Assembly (NCBI GenBank): GCA_002698165.1
Contig: NZVF01000025.1
Coordinates: forward strand, 62,602 to 68,591
Direction of reading: 5' to 3'
Origin: Planktomarina sp.
Lineage (GTDB): Bacteria; Pseudomonadota; Alphaproteobacteria; Rhodobacterales; Rhodobacteraceae
DNA length: 5,990 nt
Part shown: piece by piece, positions 1-5,990 of the stretch
Layout: every line of letters starts with the position of its first letter
Numbering within the stretch: position 1 is the stretch's first letter
Position numbers and translations under genes: made by a program
The notes under the pieces: model-generated
Database searches by the model: none
What the model was told of the DNA's origin: nothing
What the model saw: the letters and a program-made list of their open reading frames with translations, nothing else

Positions 1-577
1 CTGAACCTGCTGCCGCCAAAATCATATTATCTGGACTGTAGTTTTCTTTAACAAACCTCGACAAGTCTTGCTTTTTAAAATTAGAAACCCGTTCGGCTGG
101 ACCCAGAATGGATCGGCCTAACGGTTGATCAGGGTATGAAACTTCCTGTAGCCAATCAAAAATTATATCATCTGGAGTATCCAAGGCCTGACCAATTTCA
201 GATAAAATAACGCCTCTCTCAACTTCTATATCAGTAGGGTTAAATATAGGATTTAAAACAATATCAGAAATAACATCCAAAGCTAGATTAACATCATCAC
301 ATAAAATTCGAGCATAATAAGCAGTCATTTCTCTACTAGTATAGGCATTAATATAGCCACCGACGTCCTCTATAGTCTCAGCAATTTGTAGTGAGCTACG
401 CCGCTTAGTCCCTTTAAATGCCATATGCTCAAGAAAATGTGCTATCCCATTTTGTTCCACACGTTCATGCCGTCCACCAGCTTTAATCCATATTCCAATA
501 GAGGCAGATTTAAGGCCAGGCATATCCTCAGTTACAATACGAAAGCCATTTTGCAGGCAATGAGTTTTCACAGTCAA
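1..577 (-). CDS. M16 family zinc peptidase (processing-peptidase-like), N-terminal part, truncated by window edge
   Basis: This is the first 192 codons of an M16 metallopeptidase; the family is usually a little over 400 residues, so roughly half is visible. Counting from a TTG start at 577, the inverted zinc motif HFLEH lies at residues 47-51 (plus-strand bases 425-439) and is followed by MAFKGT. A glutamate at residue 127, in VILSEI, lies 76 residues after the second histidine, the spacing expected for the third zinc ligand. The catalytic set H47, E50, H51, E127 is therefore intact, so this looks like an active subunit of the mitochondrial processing peptidase beta type rather than an inactive partner. 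The N-terminus reads MTVKTHCLQNGFRIVTE, typical of alphaproteobacterial members. The TTG overlaps the thrC stop by 2 nt; a GTG at 571 is the alternative. I see no signal peptide. Its physiological substrate in bacteria is not evident from sequence, and its position after thrC suggests only cotranscription. Confidence 0.93.
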   Translation of the reverse strand, partial: MTVKTHCLQNGFRIVTEDMPGLKSASIGIWIKAGGRHERVEQNGIAHFLEHMAFKGTKRRSSLQIAETIEDVGGYINAYTSREMTAYYARILCDDVNLALDVISDIVLNPIFNPTDIEVERGVILSEIGQALDTPDDIIFDWLQEVSYPDQPLGRSILGPAERVSNFKKQDLSRFVKENYSPDNMILAAAGS

Positions 578-1959
578 AGCTTAATACGCTCCCAAATTAA
601 AGATTTCATAAGCGGCAAGTCATCTGGCATATCAGTCAGACGCTCAGGGCGATCAAAGAGGTCAGCTAACCCAATTGGTAATTTAGGAAGTTTCCCCATT
701 GACGCTTTTACGGCATCAGGAAATTTTGCTGGATGCGCGGTAGCTAACGTTATCATAGGAGTATGGCCTAAGTTTTCATTCGCAACTTTAACACCTACAG
801 CTGAATGCGGGCATAGTACTTCACTATTACTGTCATATATCTGTTTAATTGTCATTCTTGTAGACTCTTCCGTTGCCCAACCACTATCGAAATCGTTTTG
901 TAGTGATAACAGTGCCTTTTTATCGATGCCAAAGCCTCCTTTTTTCAGTTCACACATTAATTTAGTCACTGTTTCTCCATCACGGTCATATGCTTCGAAC
1001 AATGCTCTTTCAAAATTTGATGAAACCTGAATATCCATTGATGGTGTAATGGTTGGTGTCACGGTACTAGTATCATATCTGCCGGTTGTAATTGCGCGAT
1101 GTAGAATATTATTGTGGTTCGCAGCTATGATCAATCGATCTATGGGCAATCCCATGCGTTTTGCAATATAACCCGCAAAAATATCTCCAAAATTACCAGT
1201 CGGTACTGTAAATGAAACCTTTTGGCGGGAAGCGCCAAGGGCTACTGCTGCACTAAAATAATAAACCACCTGAGCTAATACTCGCGCCCAGTTGATAGAA
1301 TTCACTCCAGCTAAGCGAACACCGTCCCTGAACTCAAAATCATTAAACATATCTTTCAACATTGCCTGGCAGGTATCAAAAGTACCCTCCATTGCAATAG
1401 CGTTTACATTAGTCTCTTTTGGTGTCGTCATTTGACGCCGCTGAACTTCTGACACTCTACCCTTGGGAAACAGGATAAACACATTCGCAGTGTCAAGACC
1501 TTTGAACGCTTCAATCGCAGCAGATCCAGTATCTCCTGAAGTTGCCCCAACAATTGTTACCTTTTCTCCTCTCCGTTTTAAGGCACGTTGAAACAACTGT
1601 CCAATAAGCTGCATTGCAAAATCTTTGAATGCTAAGGTGGGGCCATGAAATAGTTCAAGCAAATGGTGGTTAGGTCCTAATTGAACCAAAGGAGCACGCG
1701 AGCTGTGGCCAAATCCAGCATACGCTAAACTTATTGAGTCGATTAGCTCTGCTTCTGAAAAACTCTGACCTACGAAAGGTTTAATTACTCGTAAGGCAAT
1801 TTCTTCATAAGACAGGCCTTCCATGGCAGTAATGTCAGCAGTAGCCATTTGGGGTATTGTTTCGGGTACGTACAAGCCACCGTCTCGAGCAAGCCCAGCC
1901 AACATTGCTTCTTCAAAAGATAATACTGGAGCATTTCCACGAGTCGAAATGTATTTCAT
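574..1959 (-). CDS. thrC: Threonine synthase
   Basis: This 461-residue cytosolic PLP enzyme converts O-phospho-L-homoserine and water to L-threonine and phosphate, the last step of threonine synthesis. The N-terminus MKYISTRG with FEEAMLAGLARDGGLYVPE is the threonine synthase N-terminal domain. The PLP lysine is K112 in HGPTLAFKDFAMQ, and the glycine-rich phosphate-binding loop GATSGDTGSA is at about 138-147. FTVPTGNFGDIFAGY and, near the C-terminus, CPHSAVGVKVA and ATAHPAKFPDAV are further family blocks. The length suits the longer class carried by alphaproteobacteria and fungi rather than the shorter enterobacterial form (about 430). The ATG at 1959 is preceded by AAGG (1972-1969), which overlaps the upstream SURF1 stop; the gap between genes is 11 nt. 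The stop overlaps the proposed M16 start. It is metabolically unrelated to the oxidase genes upstream, and its place here reflects conserved gene order. There is no frameshift or missing key residue. Confidence 0.98.
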   Translation of the reverse strand: MKYISTRGNAPVLSFEEAMLAGLARDGGLYVPETIPQMATADITAMEGLSYEEIALRVIKPFVGQSFSEAELIDSISLAYAGFGHSSRAPLVQLGPNHHLLELFHGPTLAFKDFAMQLIGQLFQRALKRRGEKVTIVGATSGDTGSAAIEAFKGLDTANVFILFPKGRVSEVQRRQMTTPKETNVNAIAMEGTFDTCQAMLKDMFNDFEFRDGVRLAGVNSINWARVLAQVVYYFSAAVALGASRQKVSFTVPTGNFGDIFAGYIAKRMGLPIDRLIIAANHNNILHRAITTGRYDTSTVTPTITPSMDIQVSSNFERALFEAYDRDGETVTKLMCELKKGGFGIDKKALLSLQNDFDSGWATEESTRMTIKQIYDSNSEVLCPHSAVGVKVANENLGHTPMITLATAHPAKFPDAVKASMGKLPKLPIGLADLFDRPERLTDMPDDLPLMKSLIWERIKL

Positions 1960-1970
1960 TATTACGAGCC

Positions 1971-2642
1971 TTAAGTTTTAGTGTCGCGGGATCGGTAAAC
2001 GAAATATCCGCTCATTCCAAGCCAGATAAGTGACAAGAGAAACCAAGTAATCGCATATTGGAGGTGATTATTAGGAATACCAGCTATATCAACAGGCAAA
2101 GGCATGATATTTTCTTGATCTAAATCACTAGATTTTAGGATGAGCAAAACAGGTTCAGTATCTAGATATTTAGCCATTGTAGGAACATCACGGGCAAACC
2201 AAATATTATTTTTTAAATCGTTTTCTGGTGTAAAACTATCAATTTCTTTTGGCCAGTGCAGGTTACCAATAACCATACCATCAATTTTTGGGACAATGGG
2301 CATCGTATCGCTGACAGAAATAAAGCCTCGGTCAATCAAAACCCTACGTCCATCTTGCAGTTCAAATGCTGTTATCAGTCGATAGCCTGCGCCATATATT
2401 TTTTGTGATACCAAGACCTTCAAAGTTCTGCCTAAAAATCGTCCGTATGCTTTAACCGGCAAGAAGCCGTGAGATTGTTTTGATGGGCCCTGAGGAATTT
2501 CCACAACGGGTGATGAGATTTTAATTTCAATTTTAGAAAGTAAGTTATTTTTCCAAGCCATTCGTTTTATTTGCCAAACAGTTAATGACAACAAAACAGC
2601 CACACCTAAAATCCCGACCAGGATCATACCCCATTTACGCAT
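1971..2642 (-). CDS. surf1: SURF1 family cytochrome oxidase assembly factor
   Basis: This 223-residue inner-membrane protein belongs to the SURF1/Shy1 family, which helps assemble aa3 oxidase; bacterial members are reported to bind heme A for delivery to subunit I. It has the classic two-span layout: one helix at about residues 6-22, a periplasmic domain, and a second helix at about 197-216. Family blocks are WQIKRMAWK just after the first helix, YGRF at 66-69, VLIDRGF at 101-107, and HLQYAITWF at 193-201 leading into the second helix. The histidine of that last block is the conserved one implicated in heme binding. The frame stays open to a TTG at 2654, but I chose the ATG at 2642 because GAGG (2652-2649) lies 6 nt before it; the TTG would add four residues and has no good ribosome site. 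An 83-nt gap separates it from ctaE upstream, and thrC follows after 11 nt. Confidence 0.95.
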   Translation of the reverse strand: MRKWGMILVGILGVAVLLSLTVWQIKRMAWKNNLLSKIEIKISSPVVEIPQGPSKQSHGFLPVKAYGRFLGRTLKVLVSQKIYGAGYRLITAFELQDGRRVLIDRGFISVSDTMPIVPKIDGMVIGNLHWPKEIDSFTPENDLKNNIWFARDVPTMAKYLDTEPVLLILKSSDLDQENIMPLPVDIAGIPNNHLQYAITWFLLSLIWLGMSGYFVYRSRDTKT

Positions 2643-2648
2643 TAAAAA

Positions 2649-2652
2649 CCTC
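2649..2652 (-). promoter_or_regulatory. Shine-Dalgarno site deciding the SURF1 start
   Basis: GAGG on the minus strand lies 6 nt before the ATG at 2642. It overlaps the competing TTG at 2654, so it can serve only the ATG. This supports the 223-residue product over a 227-residue one. Confidence 0.75.
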
Positions 2653-2725
2653 AAACTTAAAAAGTGAAGCTGACTGCCATCCTCTAAAAGCTTTGATTAG
2701 GCACAAAAAACTAATTAGACGCCTT

Positions 2726-3529
2726 CTAGCCAGCCCAGAGATATACTGCTGCAAATAAGAACAACCAAACTACATCCACAAAATGCCAATACCAGGCTGC
2801 TGCTTCAAAACCTACGTGGTTTTTACGTGTAAAATGACCTTTAGTTACCCTAATTAGGCAAACAAACAGAAAAATGGTGCCAATTAACACATGCATACCA
2901 TGGAAGCCTGTGGCCATAAAAAAATTGGCGAATGTTACGGAGCCCGAGAAAGTCCATCCATCAATAGTTAGCAACTCATTGTATTCGTACACTTGAAAAC
3001 CAGTAAAAATGGCTCCTAAGACGATCGCAAGGATTAAACCTGTTCTCAAGTCGCTACGATTGTCTTCATGCGCAAGAGCGTGGTGCGCCCAAGTGGCTGC
3101 GCACCCGGACATCAATAACAGTAACGTGTTAATAAGTGGCAACTCCCACGGATTAATATGATGGTACTCCGGCTTTAGATACTCTGTTCCAAAATACTCA
3201 TACATTGGATATAACTGGTGTTTGAAAAAACTCCAAAACCAAGCTGAAAAAAACATTATTTCTGACATTATAAATAAAATGAAGCCATAACGCAGACCAA
3301 TTTGAACGACTGGAGTATGATCGCCATCGTGACTTTCCTCAACTACCTCACTCCACCAAGCATACATTACGTAAAGAACGCCAACAAAACCTGCTAAGAA
3401 AATATAAGGTCCACTTCCGTGCATCCACTGTATAGCACCAGTAAGCATTACAAGGCCCGCTAAAGCACCCAACAATGGATTAACTGATGGAGGTAGAATG
3501 TGGTAATCGTGGTTTTTCTCGTGTGCCAT
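2726..3529 (-). CDS. ctaE: Cytochrome c oxidase subunit III (aa3 type)
   Basis: This 267-residue polytopic membrane protein is the third core subunit of aa3 cytochrome c oxidase. It binds no redox metal but stabilises the complex and its proton uptake. The N-terminus [15 protein letters not shown], the stretch [16 protein letters not shown] at about 68-83, and [17 protein letters not shown] at about 88-104 are highly characteristic. E90 in that last block is the conserved membrane-embedded glutamate known as the DCCD-reactive site. Later blocks are [27 protein letters not shown], and the C-terminal [15 protein letters not shown]. Hydrophobic segments fit the usual seven helices. The loop around 105-125 is tyrosine- and glutamate-rich ([15 protein letters not shown]) and lacks the WPP-type segment I remember from Rhodobacter relatives. 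An AAGAGA element (3543-3538) lies 8 nt before the ATG at 3529. ctaG ends 20 nt upstream, consistent with one transcript. Confidence 0.98.
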   Translation of the reverse strand: MAHEKNHDYHILPPSVNPLLGALAGLVMLTGAIQWMHGSGPYIFLAGFVGVLYVMYAWWSEVVEESHDGDHTPVVQIGLRYGFILFIMSEIMFFSAWFWSFFKHQLYPMYEYFGTEYLKPEYHHINPWELPLINTLLLLMSGCAATWAHHALAHEDNRSDLRTGLILAIVLGAIFTGFQVYEYNELLTIDGWTFSGSVTFANFFMATGFHGMHVLIGTIFLFVCLIRVTKGHFTRKNHVGFEAAAWYWHFVDVVWLFLFAAVYLWAG

Positions 3530-3549
3530 GACTAGTGTCTCTTAATGTT

Positions 3550-4119
3550 TCAGTTGCGTTTAGTAGATTTTGAAAGCTGTAGTAAAGCCTGCTGTTCTGG
3601 AAGATCAATTTCATAAAAAGTGTATGATAGCGTAATAGTGTGGATATACTTACCCTCCATATCATCCACAATTTCTGGATCAACATAAAAGGAGACAGGC
3701 ATTTGCATTCGCTCACCTGGCATCAAGATTTGTTCTTCAAAACAAAAACAGTCAATTTTTGTAAAAAAACCACCCGCTTGATAAGGGGTAACATTGTAGC
3801 TTGCAGATCCTGCAATGGGACGATCAGTCGGATTATAAGCCTCATAGAAAGCCAAACCTGTTTCACCAATGTTTAATTCCATTGTTCTCGCCACAGGTAC
3901 AAAATTCCATTTCATATTGCTGTCGACTGAGGCATCGAAACGTATTTTAATAGTCTCGTCCAGTACAATGTCACTGCCTACATCTGCGGTATTAGTTACA
4001 CCACCAAATCCTGTCACGCGACAAAACCAGTCGTAGAAGGGCACACTTGCCCAAGCCAATCCAGCCATGAGCACAACCAGGGCTAACGTCTGAGACAGTG
4101 TCTTGTAAGTTGGCCTCAT
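3550..4119 (-). CDS. ctaG: Cytochrome c oxidase assembly protein CtaG (Cox11 family, CuB insertion)
   Basis: This 189-residue copper chaperone is anchored in the inner membrane by one N-terminal helix (about residues 8-27), with its copper-binding domain in the periplasm. It delivers copper to the CuB centre of subunit I. The conserved cysteine just after the helix is C33, in FYDWFCRVTGFGG. The copper-binding CFCF motif is at 124-127 (C124 and C126), followed by FEEQILMPGE and MPVSFYVDPE. The segment NVTPYQAGGFFTKI directly before CFCF is also a family block. All expected cysteines are present. The ATG at 4119 overlaps the stop of the preceding small gene as ATGA (4 nt), and no convincing Shine-Dalgarno precedes it, so translation is probably coupled to that gene. 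The last residues, KSTKRN, are polar and unremarkable. Confidence 0.97.
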   Translation of the reverse strand: MRPTYKTLSQTLALVVLMAGLAWASVPFYDWFCRVTGFGGVTNTADVGSDIVLDETIKIRFDASVDSNMKWNFVPVARTMELNIGETGLAFYEAYNPTDRPIAGSASYNVTPYQAGGFFTKIDCFCFEEQILMPGERMQMPVSFYVDPEIVDDMEGKYIHTITLSYTFYEIDLPEQQALLQLSKSTKRN

Positions 4120-4304
4120 TTTGAAACGTTTTCTATAGCTGATGAGCGTGGTGCATGATCATAACCTTCTACGGGGCCAGAATTTGTGAGCTTCACAAGA
4201 CTCAAAGCCATAACTAACCCAATAAAAAACAGCAAACATGCAGCAACGCCAATATTTTGACTACGCCGCCGTCTATGCATTTCACTTTCTACCTTAATAT
4301 TCAT
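4116..4304 (-). CDS. Small single-span membrane protein of the oxidase locus (CoxF/CtaF-like)
   Basis: This is a 62-residue protein. A short N-terminus, [19 protein letters not shown], is strongly basic just before one hydrophobic helix at about residues 19-37 (VAACLLFFIGLVMALSLVK); about 25 polar residues follow. The arginine cluster predicts an inside N-terminus and a periplasmic tail. A small protein with an HRRRRSxN-type start and one helix occupies this slot between ctaB and ctaG in many alphaproteobacteria, often labelled CoxF or only hypothetical; I know of no firmly established biochemical role. Context suggests help in assembling or stabilising the oxidase. I place the start at the ATG at 4304, not at the in-frame GTG at 4310, because GGAGG lies 6 nt before the ATG. 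The ATG overlaps the ctaB stop by one base (TAATG), and the gene's own stop overlaps the ctaG start by four, so the three genes look translationally coupled. Confidence 0.88.
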   Translation of the reverse strand: MNIKVESEMHRRRRSQNIGVAACLLFFIGLVMALSLVKLTNSGPVEGYDHAPRSSAIENVSK

Positions 4305-5236
4305 TACCACCCTCCAATACCGTAAGGTAGAAGTAATGCTTCACCTAAAATTGCAAGAAAATGTAAGAAAAGATACACCAGTGACATCTTAAAAAAACTA
4401 CGTTCAAATTTAAAATTATCTTTTTGTGCTTCAATCTCATTACGTAACAAAATCAGGAAAGCATTTCTAAGCATGAGCGAATTTAAAATAAGTGCAATAA
4501 CCAGATAGGTCGGTCCTCCCACTGCAGAAAAAGCGAGTCCTACTGCAAGCAACGATTGAAAGGCCGCGTAAGCCATAATGTGGCGCCTGGTGCTTCGACG
4601 ACCATGTGTGACGGTCAGCATAGGCACTTTTGCGTCTTCATAATCAGAATGCATAAAAAGAGCTAACGCCCAAAAATGAGCCGGGGTCCACATGAATATC
4701 AACGCAAACATGAGTATAGACTCAATTGATATCGATCCTGTAGCCGCAACCCAACCTATCAAGGGAGGAAATGCCCCAGCCGCGCCACCAATTACAATAT
4801 TTTGTGGGGTAGTTCGCTTCAGCCAAATCGTATAAACAACCACATAGAAAAAAATTGTGAACGCTAACCAACCGGCTGCATGCCAGTTCGACGCCAGCCC
4901 CAACATTAAAACAGACAGACCTGAAAGAGCCACTCCGATACCCAAGGCAGCGTCGCGACTTGTTCGTCCCGATGGGATTGGCCGCATTTTTGTCCGAAAC
5001 ATTATCGCATCAATATCTGAATCCCACCACATGTTTAATGAACCAGAAGCCCCCGCCCCCAACGCCACAAACAAAACCACACAAAAGATCTCAATAGGGT
5101 GCATCGAAATCGGAGCGGCCATCAGGCCAACAAATGCCGTGAACACAACCAGAGACATCACACGCGGCTTGAGCAGTGCAATATAGTCACTAAAAACCGG
5201 ATCGTAACCCGTATTATGATCGTTCAAGTACGTCAA
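4304..5236 (-). CDS. ctaB: Protoheme IX farnesyltransferase (heme O synthase)
   Basis: This 310-residue polytopic membrane enzyme of the UbiA/COX10 superfamily attaches a farnesyl group from farnesyl diphosphate to heme b to make heme O, the precursor of heme A. The first allylic-diphosphate/Mg motif is [12 protein letters not shown] with N68, D72 and D76, followed by [11 protein letters not shown]. The second conserved loop is [20 protein letters not shown] followed by TRRHI. The early [13 protein letters not shown] is the usual entry to the first helix. Hydrophobic segments are compatible with the nine helices of the family. The start is uncertain: no ATG or GTG lies in frame between an upstream stop near 5273-5275 and the conserved region. 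I use the TTG at 5236, with a second TTG at 5227 possible. AGGA (5243-5240) is only 3 nt from the first. CoxII ends 22 nt upstream, and the stop shares one base with the next ATG. Confidence 0.96.
   Translation of the reverse strand: MTYLNDHNTGYDPVFSDYIALLKPRVMSLVVFTAFVGLMAAPISMHPIEIFCVVLFVALGAGASGSLNMWWDSDIDAIMFRTKMRPIPSGRTSRDAALGIGVALSGLSVLMLGLASNWHAAGWLAFTIFFYVVVYTIWLKRTTPQNIVIGGAAGAFPPLIGWVAATGSISIESILMFALIFMWTPAHFWALALFMHSDYEDAKVPMLTVTHGRRSTRRHIMAYAAFQSLLAVGLAFSAVGGPTYLVIALILNSLMLRNAFLILLRNEIEAQKDNFKFERSFFKMSLVYLFLHFLAILGEALLLPYGIGGW
4311..4315 (-). promoter_or_regulatory. Strong Shine-Dalgarno site inside the ctaB 3' end for the small membrane protein
   Basis: GGAGG on the minus strand ends 6 nt before the ATG at 4304. 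It lies inside the last codons of ctaB and decides the start of the 62-residue gene: the upstream GTG at 4310 abuts it directly and so has no usable spacing. It is the best ribosome site in the window. Confidence 0.8.
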
Positions 5237-5239
5237 ATG

Positions 5240-5243
5240 TCCT
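5240..5243 (-). promoter_or_regulatory. Putative Shine-Dalgarno site for ctaB, unusually close to the TTG start
   Basis: AGGA on the minus strand is 3 nt from the TTG at 5236 and 12 nt from the in-frame TTG at 5227; neither is ideal spacing. It is the only purine-rich candidate in the 22-nt gap after CoxII. Poor spacing with a weak start codon suggests low translation of this catalytic enzyme compared with the structural subunits; that is inference. Confidence 0.4.
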
Positions 5244-5258
5244 ACTTTCGATTTGAGC

Positions 5259-5990
5259 CTATTTTTTTGCCATCATAATGTTCTGTGGACTTCCCGCATA
5301 TTCCTCAATGGCGCCTTTTAGCCAATCGTCATATTGAGCCTGGCTAACAACTTTTACCGTGATTGGCATGTAAGCATGTGACTGACCACACAACTCCGAG
5401 CATTGTCCAAAGTATATTCCTTCTTTTTCTGCGGCAAACCAAAGTTGGGCCAGCCGTCCCGGGACGGCATCCTGTTTTACTCCAAAAGCTGGTATAGTCC
5501 ATGCGTGTATCACATCAGCACCAGTGAGCTGCATTACTATGGTGGCTCCTACAGGTATAACAACTGCTGCATCAGTTGCTAACAAATACTCATCTGGCGC
5601 ATAGCCATATTCGGCCAGTTCGTCTTTTTGGAGTAACACGCTTTCAAATCCAAAATCGTGGTCCACATATTCATATCCCCAATACCACTGATAACCCGTC
5701 ACTTTTATTGTGATATCAGCCTCAGGAATTTCCTGCTGTTTGAACAAGATTGGCAGAGAAAAAACCCCAATAAATAAAAGTATAATAACTGGAATAACAG
5801 TCCACATCACCTCAACTACAGAATTGTGAGTAAATGTTCCTGGCTGCTTATTTCGACTGATATGAAACTTGTAAGAAGCATAAGCTATTAACAAAGTGAC
5901 AAATACTGAAATCGCAGTAATGATTATCAACAAAAAATTATCAAGCCACACCACGTCGCGCATGAGTTCAGTCGCAGGAAATTGAAATCC
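5259..5990 (-). CDS. ctaC: Cytochrome c oxidase subunit II (CuA subunit), 5' end outside window
   Basis: This is the C-terminal 243 residues of CoxII, the subunit that receives electrons from cytochrome c at the binuclear CuA site. The frame is open to the right edge, and the first visible residues, GFQFPATEL, belong to the conserved segment before helix 1. The signal peptide and the first few dozen residues are therefore missing, and the internal ATG at 5963 is not the start. Counting from the first visible codon, helix 1 is about 20-40, [14 protein letters not shown] begins helix 2 at about 60, and the aromatic electron-entry stretch is [10 protein letters not shown] at 99-108. The CuA ligands are complete: H162 in [12 protein letters not shown], and C197, E199, C201, H205 and M208 in [12 protein letters not shown]. 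The loop after the aromatic stretch looks shorter than in Rhodobacter-type relatives as I recall them. No cytochrome c domain is fused to the C-terminus, which ends in a short polar tail. Confidence 0.98.
   Translation of the reverse strand, partial: GFQFPATELMRDVVWLDNFLLIIITAISVFVTLLIAYASYKFHISRNKQPGTFTHNSVVEVMWTVIPVIILLFIGVFSLPILFKQQEIPEADITIKVTGYQWYWGYEYVDHDFGFESVLLQKDELAEYGYAPDEYLLATDAAVVIPVGATIVMQLTGADVIHAWTIPAFGVKQDAVPGRLAQLWFAAEKEGIYFGQCSELCGQSHAYMPITVKVVSQAQYDDWLKGAIEEYAGSPQNIMMAKK

Noticed and set aside
425..1030. Plus-strand open frame of 201 codons opposite the end of thrC and the start of the M16 gene
   Set aside because: It lies antisense to two well-conserved genes, has no family motif, and its composition looks like a reverse shadow of coding sequence.
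2140..2385. Plus-strand open frame of 81 codons opposite SURF1
   Set aside because: It is antisense to the SURF1 periplasmic domain and shows no motif or supporting context.
2657..2680. Seven-codon ATG frame (MAVSFTF) in the ctaE-SURF1 spacer
   Set aside because: AGAGG abuts its ATG with no spacing, and the peptide is too short to separate from chance; no leader-peptide features are seen.
2667..2693. Possible hairpin in the ctaE-SURF1 spacer (AAGCT and AGCTT arms, followed by a short T run on the minus strand)
   Set aside because: The stem is only 5 bp with a 17-nt loop and is AT-rich; it is too weak to call a terminator, and a chance match is likely.
3480..3716. Minus-strand open frame of 78 codons crossing the ctaG-ctaE junction
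   Set aside because: It runs in another frame through the conserved ends of two real genes, so it is a frame shadow.
3640..3876. Plus-strand open frame of 78 codons opposite ctaG
   Set aside because: It is antisense to the Cox11 copper domain with no independent support.
4857..5186. Plus-strand open frame of 109 codons opposite ctaB
   Set aside because: It is fully antisense to the conserved active-site region of heme O synthase and has no recognisable domain.
5259..5963. CoxII as a complete 234-residue protein starting at the internal ATG at 5963
   Set aside because: The frame continues upstream with GFQFPATEL, a conserved CoxII segment, to the window edge, so the real start and signal peptide lie outside.

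Overview
The window is a compact, single-direction block of seven genes, all read right to left (minus strand). It belongs to the aa3-type cytochrome c oxidase biogenesis locus of an alphaproteobacterium. In transcription order it holds: CoxII (ctaC, 5' end outside the window), heme O synthase (ctaB), a 62-residue single-membrane-span protein of the CoxF/CtaF-like type, the Cox11 copper chaperone (ctaG), CoxIII (ctaE), a SURF1 assembly factor, threonine synthase (thrC), and the N-terminal part of an M16 zinc peptidase that runs off the left edge. That makes six complete genes and two partial ones.

The gene order (CoxII, heme O synthase, small protein, Cox11, CoxIII, SURF1, threonine synthase, M16 peptidase, with no CoxI gene between CoxII and ctaB) is the arrangement I associate with Rhodobacterales. 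The protein sequences also resemble my memory of that order. Base composition is AT-rich by eye (25 of 60 bases are G or C in the first line), which would fit a streamlined marine member rather than a high-GC terrestrial one. This taxonomic guess comes from recall and inspection, not from a search.

Layout: 5990-5259 CoxII (CuA domain complete); 22-nt gap; 5236-4304 ctaB; 1-nt overlap; 4304-4116 small membrane protein; 4-nt overlap; 4119-3550 ctaG; 20-nt gap; 3529-2726 ctaE; 83-nt gap, the longest non-coding stretch; 2642-1971 SURF1; 11-nt gap; 1959-574 thrC; 2-nt overlap; 577-1 M16 peptidase. There is no gene-free stretch over 300 bases. I see no RNA gene, repeat array, mobile element, CRISPR, convincing promoter or convincing terminator.

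The first six genes serve one product. CtaB makes heme O, the precursor of heme A. SURF1 is thought to help heme A reach subunit I. CtaG delivers copper to CuB of subunit I. CtaC and CtaE are structural subunits II and III. Subunit I itself is not here and must be encoded elsewhere. thrC and the M16 peptidase are unrelated in biochemistry but are coupled to the end of the unit.

The start codons deserve care. The SURF1 and small-protein genes have better ATG starts, with good Shine-Dalgarno sequences, downstream of the longest possible frame. ctaB has no ATG or GTG start available and appears to use TTG. The M16 gene appears to begin at TTG or GTG. I found no evidence of a previously undescribed system; the least-characterised component is the small membrane protein between ctaB and ctaG.
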